A stretch of DNA of 64,000 nt from Streptomyces pristinaespiralis (lineage in GTDB: Bacteria > Actinomycetota > Actinomycetes > Streptomycetales > Streptomycetaceae), in assembly GCF_001278075.1 (NCBI RefSeq), contig NZ_CP011340.1, positions 6,879,501 to 6,943,500 on the forward strand. The letters are read 5' to 3'. Positions 33,131 through 41,915 of this stretch are shown here, in pieces. The notes under the pieces were generated by a model. That model was not told the origin of the DNA. It worked only from the letters and a program-made list of their open reading frames with translations, and searched no databases. How positions within the stretch are numbered: the first letter of the stretch is position 1; the number at the start of each line of letters is the position of its first letter. Made by a program: the position numbers and the translations under genes.

Positions 33131-34471
33131 ATGCAGCCCAACACCCTTCTCGACGCCCTGCTCGAAGAAGCGGGCTTCTCCCACGCGGGCCTCGCCGCCC
33201 GCGTCAACCGGGCGGGCTCGGCGAGGGGGCTGTCGCTGCGTTACGAACACACCGCGGTGGCACGGTGGTTGAAGGGCCAGCGCCCCCGCGGCCGGGTTCC
33301 TGATCTGATCTGCGAGGTGCTCGCGGAGCGGCTGCGGCGCGCGGTCACTCTCGACGACGTCGGGCTCGGCGTACCGGACGCGCCCGCGACGCCCCGGAGT
33401 TCGTCGCTGTCCGGGTTCGTCGAGCGGGCCACCGCTCTCTGGCGTTTCGACGCCCAGCAGCGGGCCCGGGACGCCGGTGCGCCCGCGGTCACCGGTACTC
33501 CCGCGGTGATGCCGGTGTGGGAGTGGGAGAACCCGCCGGAGGACTTCGACGTCTCACGCGAGGGGTGCGCCCGCGTCGGCATGGCCGACATCCAGATGCT
33601 CAGATCCGCGCGCGCGCACTACGAGTTGATGTACCGGCGGGCCGGCGGCATCGCGACCCGCTCACGTGTCGTCGGTTTCCTCCACGCGGAGACGGCTCCG
33701 CTTCTGCGCGGCTCGTACAACGACGCCCTCGGCCGCCAACTGCACCGCGCCGCCGGTGGTCTGGTGGCGGTGGCCGGGATCTGCGCCTACGACTCCGACG
33801 CGCAGGGCCCGGCCCAGCGCTACTTCCACCAGGCGCTGCGGCTGGCCAAGGCGAGCGGTGACCGAGGGCTCGGCGCGTATGTGATCGCGCTGCTGGTGAA
33901 CCAGTCGCTGTTCATGTCGGAGCACCGGCAGGCGGTCGCCTTCGCGGAAGCGGCGCTGCGGACGGCGGGCCGGCAGATCACCCCCGCGCTCGCCGCCGAC
34001 CTGTACGCGATGCAGGCCAAGGCGTACGCGCATCTCGGCGACGGCCCGAGCGCGCGGCGCTGTATCGGGCGTGCCGAGTCGGAGGCCGAGCGGATCCGTC
34101 CCGGCCACGAGCCGGACGAGACCGGGTACGTCCAGCCGGGCCTGGTCAACGTCCAGGTGGCGGAGGCGCTGCTCGGTCTCGGGGAGCTGGCGGCGGCGAG
34201 GGAGCACGCGACTGCCGCCGTCGGCACGCCCGCGCACGAACGGGGCAGGGTGCACCGGCTCGCCATGCTCAGTCAGATCGAGCTGCGCCAGGGCGAGGTG
34301 GACCGTGCGGCACGGACGGCCGCGGAGATGGTGGAGCGGGCCCGGGGGATGGAGTCGCAGCGGCTGAGGGACCGGATGCGGGCGGTGCGCGAGCATCTGG
34401 CGGCGAGCGGCTGTGCCGGTGCGGAGGAGGCCGCCGAACTCATCGACGGTGCGCTCCGCGTTCCCCTCTGA
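33131..34471 (+). CDS. NsdA-like HTH/TPR regulator
   Basis: A 446-residue protein. Residues 1-75 resemble the N-terminal DNA-binding-like domain of NsdA (LLDALLEEAGFSHAGLAARVN, ARWLKGQRPRGRVPDLI). The remainder is a helical solenoid of TPR-like repeats (LAKASGDRGLGAYVIALLV, VAFAEAALRTAGR, DLYAMQAKAYAHLGDGPSA, REHATAAVG). In S. coelicolor NsdA and relatives hold back development and antibiotic production; whether this paralogue does the same is inferred. ATG 33131 has GGAGGGGG directly upstream. A near-perfect palindrome overlaps the promoter, so it is tightly regulated, perhaps by itself. Confidence 0.85.
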   Translation: MQPNTLLDALLEEAGFSHAGLAARVNRAGSARGLSLRYEHTAVARWLKGQRPRGRVPDLICEVLAERLRRAVTLDDVGLGVPDAPATPRSSSLSGFVERATALWRFDAQQRARDAGAPAVTGTPAVMPVWEWENPPEDFDVSREGCARVGMADIQMLRSARAHYELMYRRAGGIATRSRVVGFLHAETAPLLRGSYNDALGRQLHRAAGGLVAVAGICAYDSDAQGPAQRYFHQALRLAKASGDRGLGAYVIALLVNQSLFMSEHRQAVAFAEAALRTAGRQITPALAADLYAMQAKAYAHLGDGPSARRCIGRAESEAERIRPGHEPDETGYVQPGLVNVQVAEALLGLGELAAAREHATAAVGTPAHERGRVHRLAMLSQIELRQGEVDRAARTAAEMVERARGMESQRLRDRMRAVREHLAASGCAGAEEAAELIDGALRVPL

Positions 34472-34523
34472 CCGAGCTCCTGCTGCCATGTTGGCCATCT
34501 ACTTGTCGGAAGGTGGCAGAAAC

Positions 34524-35054
34524 GTGCAGTGGACGAACTTAAGCGAACAAACCGTGTACGAGAACCGGTGGTTCAGGGTCAACCTCGCGGATGTCGAGCT
34601 TCCAGACGGCCGGCACCTGGACCATTTCCTGATACGTCTTCGCGCTGTCGCCGCCGCGACGGTGGTCAACGACGCCAACGAGGTGCTGATGCTGTGGCGG
34701 CACCGTTTCATCACCGACAGCTGGGGCTGGGAAATCGCCGCGGGCGTCGTCGAGGACGGCGAGGACGTGGCGGCAGCGGCGGCCAGGGAGATGGAGGAGG
34801 AGACGGGCTGGCGGCCCGGCCCCCTGCGGCACCTGCTGACCGTGGAGCCGTCCAACGGCCTCACCGACGCCCGCCATCACCTCTACTGGGCCGAGGACGC
34901 CGCCTACACCGGGCATCCGGCGGACGACTTCGAGTCCTCCCGCCGCGAGTGGATACCGCTGAAGCTGGTGCCCGACATGATCGCCAGGGGCGAGGTCCCG
35001 GCCGCCGCGATGGCGGCCGGGCTGCTGATGCTGCACCACCTGCGGCTCGGCTGA
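34524..35054 (+). CDS. NUDIX hydrolase
   Basis: A 176-residue pyrophosphohydrolase. The Nudix box GVVEDGED...REMEEETGW fits the GX5EX7REUXEEXGU pattern that binds Mg2+, and the overall layout (VQWTNLSEQTVYENRWFRV start, GWEIAAG before the box) resembles ADP-ribose/ADP-sugar pyrophosphatases. GTG 34524 was chosen because GGAAGGTGG at 34508-34516 lies 7 bases before it. It follows the NsdA-like gene by 52 bases and may share its transcript. The real substrate is unknown. Confidence 0.9.
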   Translation: MQWTNLSEQTVYENRWFRVNLADVELPDGRHLDHFLIRLRAVAAATVVNDANEVLMLWRHRFITDSWGWEIAAGVVEDGEDVAAAAAREMEEETGWRPGPLRHLLTVEPSNGLTDARHHLYWAEDAAYTGHPADDFESSRREWIPLKLVPDMIARGEVPAAAMAAGLLMLHHLRLG

Positions 35055-35081
35055 GGCGCCGGCCGGCTCGGTGGCCGGGGC

Positions 35082-35951
35082 TCAGTAGGTGTAGAAGCCG
35101 GAGCCCGTCTTGCGGCCGAGCCGGCCCGCGTCCACCATCCGCTGGAGCAGCGGGGGAGCGGCGTACAGCGGCTCCTTGTACTCCGCGTACATGCTGTCGG
35201 CGACCGAGGCCACGGTGTCGAGGCCGATCAGGTCGGACAGCTTCAGCGGGCCCATGGGGTGGGCGCAGCCCATCTCCATGCCGTTGTCGATGTCCTCGCG
35301 CGATGCGATGCCCGACTCGAACATCCGGATCGCCGAGAGGAGGTACGGGATGAGCAGCGCGTTGACCACGAAGCCCGAGCGGTCCTGGGCGCGGATCGGG
35401 TGCTTGTCCAGCACCTGCTGCACCACGGCCTCGGAGCGCTTGATGGTCTCCTCGGAGGTGGTCAGCGCCGGGATCAGCTCGACGAGCCGCTGCACCGGGG
35501 CCGGGTTGAAGAAGTGGATGCCGATGACCTGGTCGGGACGCGAGGTCGCGACGGCCAGTTTCACCAGCGGGATCGAAGAGGTGTTGGAGGCGAGGATCGC
35601 GTCCTGACGCGTCACCACCTGGTCCAGCACCTGGAAGATCTCCGTCTTGACCTGCTCGTTCTCCACCACGGCCTCGATGACGAGGTCGCGGTCGGCGAAC
35701 TCCCCGAGGTCGGTCGTGAAGCTCAGCCTCTCCAGGGTGGCGTCCCGCTCCTCGTCCGTGATCTTGCCGCGTTCGGCGGCCTTGGTCAGGGAGTTGAACA
35801 ACCGGGTGCGACCGATCTCCAGGGCCTCGCCCGTGGTCTCTGCGACCTTCACCTCGAGGCCGCTGCGGGCGCACACCTCCGCGATGCCCGCGCCCATCTG
35901 GCCGCAACCCACCACTCCGACGCGTGCAATGTCGGCCATTGAGTCCGTCAC
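35082..35951 (-). CDS. 3-hydroxybutyryl-CoA / 3-hydroxyacyl-CoA dehydrogenase
   Basis: A 289-residue NAD(P)-dependent enzyme interconverting 3-hydroxyacyl-CoA and 3-oxoacyl-CoA. The nucleotide site is VGVVGCGQMGAGIAE at residues 11-25. The catalytic His/Glu region is GIHFFNPAPVQRLVELI, and the C-terminal dimer domain has DRSGFVVNALLIPYLLSA and HPMGPLKLSDLIGLDT. Such genes serve fatty acid degradation or butyryl-CoA supply for polyketide precursors. GTG 35951 has AAAGG 6-7 bases before it; ATG 35939 is an alternative. It stands alone, convergent with the NUDIX gene. Confidence 0.94.
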   Translation of the reverse strand: MTDSMADIARVGVVGCGQMGAGIAEVCARSGLEVKVAETTGEALEIGRTRLFNSLTKAAERGKITDEERDATLERLSFTTDLGEFADRDLVIEAVVENEQVKTEIFQVLDQVVTRQDAILASNTSSIPLVKLAVATSRPDQVIGIHFFNPAPVQRLVELIPALTTSEETIKRSEAVVQQVLDKHPIRAQDRSGFVVNALLIPYLLSAIRMFESGIASREDIDNGMEMGCAHPMGPLKLSDLIGLDTVASVADSMYAEYKEPLYAAPPLLQRMVDAGRLGRKTGSGFYTY

Positions 35952-36112
35952 CTCGTGCCTTTCGCTGATCTTTCGGCCGGCAGGTCCCCCGTATGGTTCC
36001 GGCGCCCGCCCGACGCCCCGACGTTACTCCGAATGCGTGGGTGGCCGAGCGCCCGGGGCGGGCATGCTCTGCGGATACGACGGCGGAGACCGAGCCCGAC
36101 AGGGGTGGACAT

Positions 36113-37375
36113 ATGGGGCGGATCGGCAGAAGAGGGTTCGTTGTGACGGCGGCGGGGGCGCTCGCCGCGTTGGCGACGGCCGGTGACGCGGCAGCCCGTG
36201 TCCCCTCCGAGGAGGCGTCCCGCGGCAAGGGCCGCGGCCGCCGGACCGGACGGGAGTTCCGCGGTATGTGGCTCGCCACCGTGGGCAACCGGGACTGGCC
36301 CTCCCGGCCCGGCCTCACGGCCGACCGGCAGCGCGCGGAGCTGCTCGCGTACTTCGACACCGCCGTGGAGCGCCGGCTGAACGCCGTGATCCTCCAGGTG
36401 CGCCCCACGGCGGACGCCCTGTGGCCCTCGCCGCACGAGCCGTGGAGCCAGTATCTGACCGGGGTCCAGGGCCAGGACCCGGGCTGGGACCCGCTCGGCA
36501 CTGCCGTACGGGAGGCTCACCGGCGCGGGCTCGAGCTGCACGCCTGGTTCAATCCGTACCGGGTGGCCACCCACACGGACCCCTCCCGTCTCGTCGAGAC
36601 CCATCCCGCCCGCCTGCACCCGGACTGGACCGTCGCGTACGGCGGGAAGCTCTACTACGACCCGGGCATCCCGGAGGTCCGGCGCTTCGTCGAGGACGCG
36701 ATGATGGACGCGGTGGTCCGCTACGACATCGACGCCGTCCACTTCGACGACTACTTCTACCCGTATCCGGTCCCCGACCAGGCCTTCGACGACGACGCGA
36801 CCTTCGCCCGGTACGGCGACGGGTTCCCCGACAAGGCGGCCTGGCGGCGCGACAACATCAACCGGCTGGTGCTGGAGACGGCCGCGCGGATCAAAGCCGC
36901 GAAGAAGCACGTCCGCTTCGGGATCAGCCCCTTCGGCGTGTGGCGCAACGCCGCCACGGACCCGCTGGGATCCCGTACGGCGGCCGGGGTGCAGACCTAC
37001 GACGACCTGCACGCGGACACCCGCCGCTGGGTCAAGGAGGGCTGGATCGACTACGTCGTCCCCCAGGTCTACTGGAACATGGGCTTCCCGCCCGCGGACT
37101 ACGAGGCGCTCGTGCCCTGGTGGGCGGAGGTCGCGGACGGCACCGGCGTCGACCTCTTCATCGGGGAGGCCCTGTACAAGGTGGGCGTGGCGGGGCAGCC
37201 GGAGGCCTGGCACGATCCGGCCGAGCTCTCGCGGCATCTGACGTTCGCGCAGAGGTACCCGGCGGTCGGCGGTCACTGCTACTTCTCCGCGATGGAGGTC
37301 GTGGCGGACCCGATCGGGGCGATGACCAGGGTGGTGGCCGACCACTACCCGACCAGGGTCCGGCCGCCGGCCTGA
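36113..37375 (+). CDS. Exported glycosyl-hydrolase-like protein (GHL10/DUF187, YngK-like)
   Basis: A 420-residue protein with a Tat-type signal peptide: GRIGRRGFVVTAAGALAALA with the twin arginines followed by a hydrophobic stretch, cleavage near residue 30. The mature part is a TIM-barrel of the GHL10 family: REFRGMWLATVGN, AVILQVRPTADALW, WFNPYRV, AVHFDDYFYPYP and VPQVYWNMGF. The acidic pair in HFDDYFYP is the expected catalytic or substrate-binding site. Relatives are thought to act on cell-wall glycans. ATG 36113 is preceded by AGGGGTGG. It is divergent to the hydroxyacyl-CoA dehydrogenase. Confidence 0.9.
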   Translation: MGRIGRRGFVVTAAGALAALATAGDAAARVPSEEASRGKGRGRRTGREFRGMWLATVGNRDWPSRPGLTADRQRAELLAYFDTAVERRLNAVILQVRPTADALWPSPHEPWSQYLTGVQGQDPGWDPLGTAVREAHRRGLELHAWFNPYRVATHTDPSRLVETHPARLHPDWTVAYGGKLYYDPGIPEVRRFVEDAMMDAVVRYDIDAVHFDDYFYPYPVPDQAFDDDATFARYGDGFPDKAAWRRDNINRLVLETAARIKAAKKHVRFGISPFGVWRNAATDPLGSRTAAGVQTYDDLHADTRRWVKEGWIDYVVPQVYWNMGFPPADYEALVPWWAEVADGTGVDLFIGEALYKVGVAGQPEAWHDPAELSRHLTFAQRYPAVGGHCYFSAMEVVADPIGAMTRVVADHYPTRVRPPA

Positions 37376-37393
37376 CGCGCCTTGGGGCGTCAG
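37372..37393. terminator. Bidirectional hairpin overlapping two stop codons
   Basis: CTGACGC (37372-37378) pairs with GCGTCAG (37387-37393). The stem contains the stop of the GHL10 gene and the stop of the convergent DUF1918 gene. Confidence 0.55.
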
Positions 37394-37581
37394 GTCTTCT
37401 CGTGGTGCCTGACGACGGTGTCGGGTCCGGGGGACAGCAGCGCTTCGTGCCCGTCCTCGAAGCGGACGCGGAACGGCGGATTGCCTTCGGACCCCAGGAC
37501 CTCGACGACTTCGGCGACCTTGTCGTGCTGTCCCACGGTCCTGCCGTGCACCAGCAGTGTGTCGCCCACGCTCGCTTGCAT
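37390..37581 (-). CDS. DUF1918 small protein
   Basis: A 63-residue protein with the DUF1918 pattern: VGDTLLVHGRTVGQHDKVAEVVEVLG, then PPFRVRFEDGHE and a C-terminal PGPDTVV. It is a small SH3-like beta-barrel domain common in actinobacteria, usually a stand-alone protein of unknown function. The length matches the family. AGGAGGTCAGTCC lies before the ATG on the minus strand. It is isolated on the minus strand between unrelated genes. Confidence 0.9.
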   Translation of the reverse strand: MQASVGDTLLVHGRTVGQHDKVAEVVEVLGSEGNPPFRVRFEDGHEALLSPGPDTVVRHHEKT

Positions 37582-37683
37582 CGGGACTGACCTCCTCGGA
37601 GCGGCTCGATCTGTGGATTTGTCCGTTTCATCGAGTCTACGGCCGGGGGAGTCCGCCGCGCCTTCGGTGCTGCTCAGGTCGGT

Positions 37684-38580
37684 TCAGGTGCGGGAGCGCT
37701 GGGTGACGGCGATGCACACCAGAACGCCCACCGCCGCGAGCGGCGCCGCGGGCGAGAGCTCCTCGCCGAGCAGCAGCACCGACCAGACGAGCGTCAGCAG
37801 CGGCTGGGCCAGCTGGAGCTGACTGGCCCTGGCGATCCCGATGCCGGCCATGCCCCGGTACCAGACGTACAGCCCGAAGAACGTGGATCCGGCGGCCACC
37901 CAGACCAGCCCGACCACACCGCGCACACCGAGGTGCACCGGCTCGTACGCCAGGGCCACGGCGGAACCGGCCAGGGCGAGCGGCAGGCAGAGGATCAGGG
38001 CCCAGCCGATCACCTGCCAGCCCGGCATCTGCCGCGCGAGCCGGCCCCCCTCCGTGTAGCCCGCCGCGCACACCAGCAGCGCGCCGAACAGATACAGGTC
38101 GCCGGTGTGCAGCGCGCCGCCGCTCTGCTGCACCGTGAACGCGATCACGACCGCCGCGCCGGCGAGCGCCGCCGCCCAGAAGGTGCGGGACGGCCTGCGG
38201 CCCGTACGCAGGGCGGCGAACGCGGCGGTGGTCAGGGGCAGCAGACCGACCACCACGGCCGCGTGCGAGGAGGTCGACGTCTGCAGCGCGAGCGTCGTCA
38301 GCAACGGGAATCCCACCACCACACCTCCTGCGACCGTCGCGAGCGAGGCCCAGTGGCGGCGGTCGGGCAGCGGGACACGGAACGCCAGCAGGAACGTACC
38401 GGCGATGGTCGCGGCGAGAGCGCTGCGCACGGCCACCAGCGACCAGGGGCCGAAGCTTTCGAGCCCCCACACCGTGGACGGAAACGTCAGGGAGAAGGCG
38501 ACCACGCCCAGCGCGGCGAGAAGTGTGCCGCTGCCGACCGCTATCGAGGTGGTGTCAGTAGCGCTATCCTGTGCTCTCAT
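37684..38580 (-). CDS. EamA/DMT-family transporter
   Basis: A 298-residue membrane protein with ten hydrophobic helices and two EamA halves (FSLTFPSTVWGLESFGPW at the start of the first; AGSTFFGLYVWYRGMAG and QPLLTLVWSVLLLGE in the second). Relatives export amino acids or metabolites. Its start codon (38578-38580) overlaps the start codon of the divergent MocR-like gene by two bases, and TACTCT lies 5 bases upstream on its strand, so a leaderless mRNA is expected. The regulator next door should control it. Confidence 0.92.
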   Translation of the reverse strand: MRAQDSATDTTSIAVGSGTLLAALGVVAFSLTFPSTVWGLESFGPWSLVAVRSALAATIAGTFLLAFRVPLPDRRHWASLATVAGGVVVGFPLLTTLALQTSTSSHAAVVVGLLPLTTAAFAALRTGRRPSRTFWAAALAGAAVVIAFTVQQSGGALHTGDLYLFGALLVCAAGYTEGGRLARQMPGWQVIGWALILCLPLALAGSAVALAYEPVHLGVRGVVGLVWVAAGSTFFGLYVWYRGMAGIGIARASQLQLAQPLLTLVWSVLLLGEELSPAAPLAAVGVLVCIAVTQRSRT

Positions 38581-38591
38581 GCAAGAGAGTA
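38565..38591. promoter_or_regulatory. Overlapping divergent leaderless promoters with palindrome
   Basis: Plus-strand TATCCT (38565-38570) and minus-strand TACTCT (38591-38586) flank overlapping start codons of opposite genes. CTCTC-N6-GAGAG (38574-38589) is centred on the start codons. One regulator bound here would silence both genes. Confidence 0.6.
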
Positions 38592-40015
38592 GCAGTGTGG
38601 CGGAACTCGCGAGGTCGCTGAAAGCGGAACTCGACCGCTATCCGGCCGGTGGGAAACTGCCGTCGAGCCGTGCTCTGGTCGAGCGCTTCCGGGTGTCCCC
38701 GGTGACCGTCTCCCGCGCCCTCGCGCAGCTCGCCGCGGAAGGCCTCGTCGTCACCCGGCCCGGCGCCGGCGCGTACCGGGCGGAGCCGCGGGCGGACGCG
38801 CGTCCCGCGGGCGACACCTCCTGGCAGGAGGTGGCCCTCAGCGCCGACGCCGCAGCCGAGATCGTGCCGCGCGCCGTCGACGCCTCCGGCGTCCTCGTCA
38901 CGCTCGCCGCCCCGCCGCCGGGCGTCGTCGAGTTCAACGGCGGCTATCTGCACCCGGGCCTCCAGCCGGAGAGCGCGATGGCCGCCGCGCTGGCCCGCGC
39001 CGGGCGGCGTCCCGGAGCATGGGGCCGCCCGCCCACCGACGGGCTCCCCGAACTGCGTGAATGGTTCGCCCGCGGTCTCGGCGGCACGGTCACCGCCGCC
39101 GACGTACTGGTCACCGCGGGCGGCCAGTCCGCGCTCACCACCGCGTTGCGCGCGCTCGCTCCGCCAGGGGCACCCGTCCTCGTCGAGTCACCCACCTACC
39201 CGGGCATGCTCGCCATCGCCCGCGCCGCCGGACTGCGGCCCGTACCCGTCCCGCTGGACACCGAAGGCGTCCGGCCCGAGCTGCTCACCGCCGCCTTCCG
39301 GGCCACCGGGGCCCGGGTCCTCGTCTGTCAGCCGCTCTTCCAGAACCCAACGGGCGCGGTACTGGCGCCCGCGCGGCGCGCCGCGGTCCTGCGCATCGCG
39401 CGGGAGGCCGGGGCCTTCGTCGTCGAGGACGACTTCGCCCGCCGGCTCGTCCACGAGGACGCGGGCCCGCTGCCGCCGCCGCTGGTCGCCGACGACCAGG
39501 ACGGCGTCGTCGTCCATGTGAGCTCACTCACCAAGGCGACCTCGCCCAGCCTGCGGGTCGGCATGCTCGCCGCCCGAGGCCCGGTCCTCGAACGGCTCCG
39601 CGCCATCCATGTCGTCGACAGCTTCTTCGTCCCGCGCCCTCTCCAGGAAGCGGCGCTGGAACTGGTGGGCGCGCCCGCGTGGAGCCGGCACCTGCGCGCA
39701 GTGGCCGGCGAACTGAGGAGCCGACGCGACACCATGGCCGCCGCGCTGCGGCTCCAGGTACCCGAACTGGCACTCCCTCACATCCCCTCCGGCGGCTACC
39801 ACCTGTGGCTGCGGCTGCCGGAGGGCAGCGCGGAGGCCGCCTTCGTCGCCGCCGCCCTCCGCGCGGGCGTCGCCGTGGCCCCCGGCCGCCCCTACTTCTC
39901 CGCCGAACCCCCCGGCGGACACGTCCGCGTGAGCTTCGCGGGCGTCGCCGGCGCGGCCGAGATCGCGGAGGGCGTGCGCAGACTGCGCACGGCGTGCGAC
40001 GAGGTGCTGCGCTGA
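38579..40015 (+). CDS. MocR-type regulator (GntR HTH fused to aminotransferase domain)
   Basis: A 478-residue PLP-dependent regulator. Residues about 5-70 are a GntR winged helix (LPSSRALVERFRVSPVTVSRALAQLAAEG quoted in part: SRALVERFRVSPVTVSRA). Residues 110-478 form a fold-type I aminotransferase domain with PTDGLPELREWFARGL, ESPTYPGMLAIARA, QPLFQNPTGAVL and the PLP lysine in SSLTKATSPSLRVG. MocR proteins sense PLP or amino compounds and usually control a divergent gene; here the target should be the DMT exporter, as the starts overlap. GTG 38597 is a possible later start. Confidence 0.92.
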   Translation: MQESSSVAELARSLKAELDRYPAGGKLPSSRALVERFRVSPVTVSRALAQLAAEGLVVTRPGAGAYRAEPRADARPAGDTSWQEVALSADAAAEIVPRAVDASGVLVTLAAPPPGVVEFNGGYLHPGLQPESAMAAALARAGRRPGAWGRPPTDGLPELREWFARGLGGTVTAADVLVTAGGQSALTTALRALAPPGAPVLVESPTYPGMLAIARAAGLRPVPVPLDTEGVRPELLTAAFRATGARVLVCQPLFQNPTGAVLAPARRAAVLRIAREAGAFVVEDDFARRLVHEDAGPLPPPLVADDQDGVVVHVSSLTKATSPSLRVGMLAARGPVLERLRAIHVVDSFFVPRPLQEAALELVGAPAWSRHLRAVAGELRSRRDTMAAALRLQVPELALPHIPSGGYHLWLRLPEGSAEAAFVAAALRAGVAVAPGRPYFSAEPPGGHVRVSFAGVAGAAEIAEGVRRLRTACDEVLR

Positions 40016-40209
40016 GGCCGCCGGGCCGAGGACCGCGCCTTACGGGGGCGCTCCCACGGCGTGCGGGCCCGTGCCGGTGCCTGCCCTGATCCTCGACGAT
40101 CTCCACCGGTCCGTCGGCCCCGACCTGCGGCGGGCCACCGCGCGGCGGGCTCGGGCGCGACCGGGAACCCCAGCCGCGCTCGCCTGGCGGCGGGGCGTGG
40201 CGCCCAGGC

Positions 40210-41155
40210 CGGCGGCGGGCTGACCTCGCGCCTCGCGACCGGAGCCGTCCGGTGCTCTGCCGCGGGCGGGGCTGCGGCTCACTGGCGGGCGGACGGCTGG
40301 AGTTCGTGCCCGGAGCCGTCCGGTGCTGTCCCGGCGGCGGGGTTCGAGGCCGCTCGGGCAGGCGCCGGCTGCGGCGCTGGTGAGCGCGGACCGGTCCGCG
40401 GGCTCCCCTGGCGGCGGGGGCGTGGCGCTCGGTAGGCGCACGGTGCGGCGCTCGTGACCGGGAACCCGTCCTCGGGTTGCCCTGGCAGTGGGGTAGTGGC
40501 TCAGGCCGGCGGCGGGCGGACCCTCGCGCCTCACGACCCGAGCCCTCCGGTGCTCTCACGGCGGCCGGGTTCGGGGCGCTCGGGCAGGCGCCGGCTGCGG
40601 CGCTGGTGAGCGCGGGCCGGTCCGCGGGCTCCCCTGGCGGCGGGGATCGGTGCGCTCGGTAGGCGCACGGCGCGGCGCTCGTGACTGGGAACCCGTCCTC
40701 GGAACCCCTGGCAGTGGGGTAGCGGCGCTCGGGCGGGCGGCGGGCTGACCTCGCGCCTCGCGACCGGAGCCGTCCGGTGCTTTGCCGGGGCGGGGCTGCG
40801 GCTCACTGGCGGGCGGACGGCTGGAGTTCGTGGCCGGAGCCGTCCGGTGCTGTCCCGGCGGCGGAATTCGCGGCGCTGGGTAGGCGCACGGCGCGGCGCT
40901 CGTGACTGGAACGCGTCCTCGGGTTCCCCTGGCAGTGGGGTAGTGGCTCGGGCCGGCGGCGGGCGGACCCTCGCGCCTCGCGACTGGAGCCGTCCGGTGC
41001 TTTCCCGGCGGCCGGGTTCAGGGCGCTCGGCAGGCGCACGGCGCGGCGCTGGTGAGCGCGGACCGGTCCGCGGGCTCCCCTGGCGGCGGGGGCATAGCGC
41101 CCAGGCGGGCGGTGCGCGGAGCTCACGCCTCGTGGCCGGAACGTCCGGCGGCGGG
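40210..41155. repeat. GC-rich intergenic tandem repeat array (about 0.95 kb)
   Basis: The 1250 bases between the MocR-like gene and the phosphatase-like gene hold no convincing gene. They consist of imperfect long repeats. GTAGGCGCACGG-like blocks recur near 40432, 40669, 40880 and 41030; CCTGGCAGTGGGGTAG near 40481, 40707 and 40929; and ACCGGTCCGCGGGCTCCCCT near 40390, 40618 and 41062. About 120 bases near 40228-40350 recur almost unchanged near 40751-40873. The spacing is mostly 210-240 bases, with some units fused or shortened. Each unit has short palindromes such as GCGGACCGGTCCGC. The flanks 40016-40209 and 41156-41267 show nothing recognisable. Confidence 0.85.
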
Positions 41156-41267
41156 TTCGCGGGCGCCGGGCCGGGCGCGCGGACCGTGAGCCGTCCGGTG
41201 CGCTCCCCGTTGCGGCCGCCGGCGGGAAACCCTTGACCTGCGAGGCTCCGGCCAGCACCATCACGCC

Positions 41268-41843
41268 ATGAGTGTCCGGGTCACACTGATCGCCGCCGCG
41301 CGCTCGTCCTCGCTGCTCACCGAGCGCTTCGACGACGACCGGCCGCTCGACCAGGCGGGCTGGCACGAAGTGCAACTGGCCGCCCACGCACTCGTGCCGC
41401 TCAGCGCCGCGGAGCTGCGCTACTGCTCGCCGACGCCGCGCAGCCGGGCGACCGGGGAAGCCCTGGGCTTCGCGCCGCTGGCACAGCCCGCGCTCCGCGA
41501 CTGCGACATGGGCCGCTGGCGCGGCTACACCCTCGCGGAGGTCACCGCCAGGGAACCGGCCGCGGTCGACGCATGGCTGTGCGACCCGCGCAGCGCACCG
41601 CACGGCGGAGAACCGCTGCTGGCGTTCATCTCCCGCATAGGGGGCTGGCTGGACACCCGCCCGGCGGACGACGGAGGCTCGATCGTCGCCGTCGCGGAGC
41701 CCGCTGTCGTACGGGCGGCCTTCGTGTACGCGCTGCGTGCGCACCCCTCGATGTACTGGAACGTGGACGTCAGGCCGCTGTCGACGGTCACCTTGACCGG
41801 TGTGCCCGGCCGCTGGAGCCTGCGCCTGGAGGCGACCGTGTGA
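41268..41843 (+). CDS. Histidine-phosphatase-fold protein lacking both catalytic histidines
   Basis: A 191-residue protein with the phosphoglycerate-mutase/histidine-phosphatase layout: a short N-terminal strand, the PLDQAGWHEVQLAA helix, the block SPTPRSRATGEALG, CDMGRWRGYTLAEV, and a late segment. The invariant RHG near the N-terminus reads AAARSSS, and the second catalytic His (normally SHGG) reads VAEPAVV. It therefore cannot form phosphohistidine and is probably not a phosphatase. I recall similar proteins in streptomycetes near cobalt (cbtA/cbtB) genes, but none are visible here. It lies between the repeat array and a strong terminator. The role is unknown. Confidence 0.82.
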   Translation: MSVRVTLIAAARSSSLLTERFDDDRPLDQAGWHEVQLAAHALVPLSAAELRYCSPTPRSRATGEALGFAPLAQPALRDCDMGRWRGYTLAEVTAREPAAVDAWLCDPRSAPHGGEPLLAFISRIGGWLDTRPADDGGSIVAVAEPAVVRAAFVYALRAHPSMYWNVDVRPLSTVTLTGVPGRWSLRLEATV

Positions 41844-41847
41844 ACGC

Positions 41848-41888
41848 GGGCCGCGGCGTCCGGCCCGCCGGGCCGGACGCCGCGGCCC
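41848..41888. terminator. Bidirectional terminator with 19-base perfect stem
   Basis: 41848-41866 pairs without mismatch with 41870-41888 around a 3-base loop (GCC). It lies between the convergent phosphatase-like and DUF2079 genes and is followed by CCTT. Confidence 0.9.
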
Positions 41889-41915
41889 CTTCGCCTCCTC
41901 CGGGCCGAACGGTCC

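Noticed and set aside
36113..37375. Lipoprotein signal in the glycosidase-like protein
   Set aside because: The signal contains twin arginines and a hydrophobic stretch but no lipobox cysteine, so Tat export to the outside is more likely.
40210..41155. Cobalamin riboswitch array near a phosphatase-like gene
   Set aside because: GGCAGTGG/CCACTGCC blocks recall B12-element fragments, but the conserved core around GGTGnnAAnCC and the B12 box are absent in every copy.
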